Source: Metapseudomonas otitidis (GTDB taxonomy: Bacteria; Pseudomonadota; Gammaproteobacteria; Pseudomonadales; Pseudomonadaceae). Taken from it: a stretch of DNA of 64,000 bases. Below the pieces are notes generated by a model. The model was given only the letters and a program-made list of their open reading frames with translations. It ran no database searches and was not told the origin of the DNA. This document shows, piece by piece, positions 60,479 through 64,000 of the stretch; within the stretch, counting starts at the first letter, position 1; each line of letters opens with the position of its first letter. The stretch is from NCBI RefSeq assembly GCF_900111835.1, contig NZ_FOJP01000002.1, forward strand, positions 301,169-365,168. Reading direction: 5' to 3'. Both the position numbers and the translations under genes were made by a program.

Positions 60479-61378
60479 ATGACCTTGACCGAACTGCGTT
60501 ACGCCGTGGCCTTGGCCGATACGCAACACTTCGGCCGCGCCGCCGAGCGCTGCCACGTCAGCCAGTCCACCCTCTCGGTGGGCATCAAGCGGCTGGAGGA
60601 CGACCTGGGGGTCGCCCTGTTCGAACGCGCCCGGGGCGCGGTGCAGCTCACCCCCATCGGCCACAGCATCGTCGAGCGTGCCCAACGCGTGCTGGTGGAA
60701 GCCAACGGCGTGCTGGAGCTGGCCCATGTCGGCCGCAACCAGTTGGGGTCGCCGCTGCGTATCGGCGCCATCTACACCATCGGCCCGTACCTGTTCCCGC
60801 ACCTGGTGCCCCAGCTGCACACCGTGGCGCCGCAGATGCCGTTGTACATCGAGGAGAATTTCACCCACGTGCTGCGTGACCGCCTGCGTGCAGGCGAGCT
60901 GGATGCGCTGATCGTCGCCATGCCCTTCAGCGAGCCGGACGTGCTGACCAAGGTGCTCTACGACGAAGCCCTGTACGTGGCGATGCCGGCCGACCACCCG
61001 CTGGCCGACACGCCCAGGGTGGACGCCCGCCACCTGCGCGACGAGCCGCTGTTGCTGCTGGGGGAAGGGCACTGCTTCCGCGACCGGGTGCTGGAGACCT
61101 GCCCCCCGGCCCAGCGCGAGGCGGGTGGACGCACTACGCACCTGGAAGCCAGCTCCCTGGAGACCATCCGCCACATGGTGGCGTCCGGACTGGGGGTTTC
61201 GGTGTTGCCGCACTCGGCGCTGGATGGCCATGCCACGGGCAACCTGGCGATCCGCCCCTTCGCCCCGCCGGCGCCGTTCCGCCAGGTGGCCATCGCCTGG
61301 CGCGCGAGCTTTTCTCGCCCGCGCGCCATCGATGTGCTGGCCGATTCGGTCAGGCTGTGTTCGGTGCGCCCGACCTAG
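60479..61378 (+). CDS. oxyR: Peroxide-sensing LysR-type regulator OxyR
   Basis: The 299-residue LysR protein has an N-terminal HTH (RYAVALADTQHFGRAAERCH, VSQSTLSVGIKRLEDDLGV) and the OxyR redox cysteines at exactly residues 199 and 208 in GEGHCFRDRVLETCPP. It should activate divergent katB-ankB on disulfide formation. In P. aeruginosa oxyR lies beside recG, so the katB-oxyR pairing differs from that arrangement. Confidence 0.93.
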   Translation: MTLTELRYAVALADTQHFGRAAERCHVSQSTLSVGIKRLEDDLGVALFERARGAVQLTPIGHSIVERAQRVLVEANGVLELAHVGRNQLGSPLRIGAIYTIGPYLFPHLVPQLHTVAPQMPLYIEENFTHVLRDRLRAGELDALIVAMPFSEPDVLTKVLYDEALYVAMPADHPLADTPRVDARHLRDEPLLLLGEGHCFRDRVLETCPPAQREAGGRTTHLEASSLETIRHMVASGLGVSVLPHSALDGHATGNLAIRPFAPPAPFRQVAIAWRASFSRPRAIDVLADSVRLCSVRPT

Positions 61379-61385
61379 GCCGGGC

Positions 61386-62999
61386 TCACCAGCCGCAGGC
61401 CGCCTCGAAGCTGTCGGCGCGGGCCATGGCCCACATGCGGGCGTAGAAGTCGGCTTCGAGGTCGTCCCGCAGCAGGTCGCCCGGCTTGAGGAAGACGTGG
61501 AGCTGGGAGAACAGGCGGATCTCCCGGTCGGACACGCGCCGCACCAGGTGGCGCGGTTCGAGCTGGGAGGGGTGCTCCAGGCCGGCGGCGGCGAGCATCT
61601 CGGCCAGGGCCTTGAGGGTGTTGCGGTGGAAGTTGAACACCCGCTCGGCCTTGTCGGGCACCACCAGGGCGCGCTGGCGCAGCGGGTCCTGGGTGGCCAC
61701 GCCGGTGGGGCATTTGTTGGTGTGGCAGCTCTGGCTCTGGATGCAGCCGATGGCGAACATGAAGCCCCGTGCGGAGTTGGCCCAGTCGGCGCCGATGGCC
61801 AGCACGCTGGCGATGTCGAAGGCGCTGACGATCTTGCCGCTGGCGCCCAGGCGGATCTTGTCCCGCAGGTTCAGCCCCACCAGCACGTTGTGCACGAACA
61901 GCAGCCCTTCGCGCAGCGGCACGCCGATGTGGTCGGTGAATTCCAGGGGCGCCGCGCCGGTGCCGCCTTCGGTGCCGTCGACGACGATGAAGTCCGGCAG
62001 GATGCCGGTCTCCAGCATGGCCTTGGCGATGCCCATGAACTCCCAGGGGTGGCCGATGCACAGCTTGAAGCCCACCGGCTTGCCGCCGGAAAGCTCACGC
62101 AGGCGCTCGATGAACTGCAGCATCTCGATGGGAGTGGAGAAGGCGCTGTGGCGGGACGGGGAGATGCAGTCCTCGCCCATGGGCACGCCGCGGGTGAGGG
62201 CGATTTCCTCGGTGACCTTGTGCTTGGGCAGGATGCCGCCGTGGCCGGGCTTGGCGCCCTGGCTGAGCTTGATCTCGATCATCCGCACCTGCGGGCTGGC
62301 GGCCTGGGCGGCGAAGCGCTCCGGGTCGAACTGGCCGGTGGCGGTGCGGCAGCCGAAGTAGCCGCTGCCCAGTTCCCACACCAGGTCGCCGCCGTGTTCG
62401 CGGTGGTAGGGGCTGATGCTGCCCTCGCCGGTGTCGTGGTAGAAGTTGCCGCGCCGGGCACCCTGGTTCAGCGCGCGGATGGCGTTGGCACTGAGGGAGC
62501 CGAAGCTCATGGCGGAGATGTTGAACACCGAGGCGGAGTAGGGGTGCTTGCACTGCGGGCCGCCGATCACCACGCGGAAGCTGGACGGGTCGCTCAGCGG
62601 CGCCGGGCGCATGGAGTGGCCGATGAACTCGAAGCCGGGCTGGTACACGTCGATCAGCGTGCCGAAGGGCTTGTCGGCGCCCTCGTTCTTGGCGCGGGCA
62701 TAGACCAGCGAGCGCTGGGCGCGGGAGAAGGGCAGCTGTTCGCCATCGCCCTCCAGCAGGTACTGGCGGATTTCCGGGCGGATGCCCTCCACCAGGTAGC
62801 GGATGTTGCCCAGGATCGGGTAGTTGCGCCGTACGGCGTGGCGGTCCTGCAGCAGGTCGACGATGCCCAGCAGGCTGAGCAGGCCGGTGAGCAGGGTCAG
62901 CGGCCAGAGCCACTCGTGGTGGATGAAGGGCAGGGTGACCAGGGTGAAGAGCACGCAGAAGGCGAAGAACGCATAGCGGCTGAGAAGCGACAGGTTCAT
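61386..62999 (-). CDS. FMN-binding glutamate synthase family protein (membrane-anchored)
   Basis: The 537-residue protein has two N-terminal membrane segments (YAFFAFCVLFTLVTLPFIHH; LWPLTLLTGLLSLLGIVDLL) and a glutamate synthase-like TIM barrel (AMSFGSLSANAIRALNQGAR, GDLVWELGSGYFGCRT, PDFIVVDGTEGGTGAAPLEF) with a cysteine cluster (CIQSQSCHTNKCPTGVA) that can bind an iron-sulfur centre. It lacks the amidotransferase domain, so it is not a full glutamate synthase; its reaction is unknown. It is convergent with oxyR, 7 bp apart. Confidence 0.88.
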   Translation of the reverse strand: MNLSLLSRYAFFAFCVLFTLVTLPFIHHEWLWPLTLLTGLLSLLGIVDLLQDRHAVRRNYPILGNIRYLVEGIRPEIRQYLLEGDGEQLPFSRAQRSLVYARAKNEGADKPFGTLIDVYQPGFEFIGHSMRPAPLSDPSSFRVVIGGPQCKHPYSASVFNISAMSFGSLSANAIRALNQGARRGNFYHDTGEGSISPYHREHGGDLVWELGSGYFGCRTATGQFDPERFAAQAASPQVRMIEIKLSQGAKPGHGGILPKHKVTEEIALTRGVPMGEDCISPSRHSAFSTPIEMLQFIERLRELSGGKPVGFKLCIGHPWEFMGIAKAMLETGILPDFIVVDGTEGGTGAAPLEFTDHIGVPLREGLLFVHNVLVGLNLRDKIRLGASGKIVSAFDIASVLAIGADWANSARGFMFAIGCIQSQSCHTNKCPTGVATQDPLRQRALVVPDKAERVFNFHRNTLKALAEMLAAAGLEHPSQLEPRHLVRRVSDREIRLFSQLHVFLKPGDLLRDDLEADFYARMWAMARADSFEAACGW

Positions 63000-63068
63000 G
63001 CGGGTTCCTTGTGGGGAGAGTGCGCGGCACAGCTTAGCGGAACGCAGCGGCGCCGGGTCCGAGGCGGC

Positions 63069-63842
63069 TCAGGGAAGCGGACGGGATCGGGCGTCGAATT
63101 GCCGCCACAGGGCGGCCTCGCGGCCGTTTTCGCGCAGTTGCGCCAGGCCCCGGTCGAACGCGGCCCTCAGTTCGGTGGCGCCCGGTGCCGGACCGAACAG
63201 GAGGAAGTAGTCCCAGCGTTGCAGGACCGGCGTGGTGGCCAGCCGTGCGCCTTCCTCGGGCGTCAGGCGGGTGCTGATGAGCCAGCGGCCGGTGCCCTTG
63301 ACCATGTCCACGGCATCGATACGTCCGGCGGCGAGCTTGCGCAGGTTCTGCAACTCGTCCCCGCTCACCTCGTAGCGCAGCAGGCCACGGCGCTCGGCGG
63401 TTTCCAGCACCGGCGTCTTCGCCGAGCCGAGCGGCAGGCCAATGGTGAGGCCGCGCAGGCGCTCGATCTGCTCGGCGGTGCCGTTCCAGGCCACCGGGTG
63501 GGCCTGGTTGTAGAACAGCACCACTTCATCGCTGTAGACCCGTTGCGAGTAGCTGCAGCAGGCGTCGCGCTCGGGGCTGTGCCCCCATACGGCGGAGGCC
63601 TGCCAGTGGCCCCGGCGGACCTCCTCGAAGGCGCGCTTCCAGGGGAAGAACCCATAGTCGACGCGGATGCCCTGGGTGGCGAAGGCCTCGCTGATGAGGG
63701 TGGGGATCACCCCGTAGCCGGGCTGGCCGGCGCTGATCAGGGGTGGCCATTCGCCGATGGCGATGCGGATCTGGCCGTCAGCCTGTACAGGGCCGGCCAG
63801 CAGGGCGCAGAAGAGGGACAGCAGGACCCGCGAACGGCGCAT
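63069..63842 (-). CDS. Periplasmic solute-binding protein, family 3-like
   Basis: The 257-residue protein has a signal peptide (VLLSLFCALLAGPVQADG) and a bacterial extracellular solute-binding family 3 pattern (IRIAIGEWPPLISAGQPGYG, GFFPWKRAFEEVRRGHWQAS, LRGLTIGLPLGSAKTPVLET). No transporter genes adjoin, so it may be one of the stand-alone binding proteins common in Pseudomonas; the ligand is unknown. Confidence 0.82.
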   Translation of the reverse strand: MRRSRVLLSLFCALLAGPVQADGQIRIAIGEWPPLISAGQPGYGVIPTLISEAFATQGIRVDYGFFPWKRAFEEVRRGHWQASAVWGHSPERDACCSYSQRVYSDEVVLFYNQAHPVAWNGTAEQIERLRGLTIGLPLGSAKTPVLETAERRGLLRYEVSGDELQNLRKLAAGRIDAVDMVKGTGRWLISTRLTPEEGARLATTPVLQRWDYFLLFGPAPGATELRAAFDRGLAQLRENGREAALWRQFDARSRPLP

Positions 63843-63920
63843 CGAAGCTTCCTCGGCTGGATACGCCCCGGGCGGGCGCTCGTTCAGCCAAGCACAGGCC
63901 GTACGGGTCTGCCAGCCGGC

Positions 63921-64000
63921 CTAGCGGGCCAGCAGCGGGCGCTCCAGCAACTGGTGGCGCTGCTCGGCAGGCAGCCGTTCGGCGATCTCCAGCAGCATGG
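63921..64000 (-). CDS. C-terminal fragment of an unidentified gene cut by the window edge
   Basis: A minus-strand frame enters from the right edge and ends at a TAG (63921-63923), with about 25 visible codons ending RHQLLERPLLAR. It is in the same direction as the binding-protein gene. Too short to identify. Confidence 0.4.
   Translation of the reverse strand, partial: MLLEIAERLPAEQRHQLLERPLLAR

Overview
The window is bacterial chromosome with very high GC and dense, mostly overlapping genes. Gene content points to a Pseudomonas-type gammaproteobacterium: a fumarylacetoacetase/homogentisate dioxygenase/IclR tyrosine-degradation block, lapG-lapD, a katB-ankB-oxyR catalase block with the OxyR cysteine pair at residues 199 and 208, and a small intergenic repeat of a kind common in pseudomonads. 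The genus is inferred from families and neighbourhoods; no rRNA or other marker gene is present. I saw no tRNA, rRNA, CRISPR array, insertion sequence or phage gene.

Layout. (1) 1-2519: a truncated MscS-type channel with a cyclic-nucleotide-binding domain, and the lytic transglycosylase MltA. (2) 2574-8192: tyrosine/homogentisate catabolism (fahA, hmgA, an IclR regulator, hppD, maiA), with two similar 19-bp candidate operators in front of hmgA and maiA. (3) 8249-13323: a beta-CASP RNase-like protein, a TlpA-type membrane thioredoxin, and the c-di-GMP adhesion switch lapG-lapD. (4) 13330-48471: an uninterrupted 35-kb lateral (secondary) flagellar system. (5) 48456-51711: a photolyase/cryptochrome operon with a palindromic operator candidate. 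(6) 51882-57997: a membrane-stress cluster of the yjfIJKL/ygiBC type that includes a rhomboid protease and a TrkA-domain K+ channel. (7) 58173-61378: katB-ankB divergent from oxyR. (8) 61386-64000: an FMN-binding glutamate synthase-like protein, a periplasmic solute-binding protein and a gene fragment.

The flagellar cluster is the centrepiece. It encodes rod, hook, rings and junction (flgA-L), a LafW-like protein, cap (fliD), chaperones (fliS, a fliT-like gene), hook-length control (fliK), fliL, a private sigma-28 (lafS), motor (motA/motB = lafT/lafU), a ToxR-like membrane regulator with an overlapping small membrane protein, one flagellin (lafA), the export gate and switch (flhA, flhB, fliR, fliQ, fliP, fliN, fliM), the sigma-54 activator lafK, fliE-J, and flgM/flgN. 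It has no fliO, flhF, flhG or chemotaxis genes, as in lateral systems that coexist with a polar flagellum. Sigma-54 promoter matches sit in front of flgB and fliD and, more weakly, fliM. This suggests a cascade in which LafK with sigma-54 drives the structural operons, and LafS, held by FlgM, drives the flagellin.

Unusual points are: FlgJ carries a Slt-type lytic transglycosylase domain instead of the usual glucosaminidase; FliM lacks the N-terminal CheY-binding motif; a two-gene ToxR/ToxS-like membrane module lies inside the cluster; the flgM ribosome-binding site sits in a hairpin; the gene order is circularly permuted relative to E. coli Flag-2; and the locus directly abuts lapGD, which controls surface adhesion.
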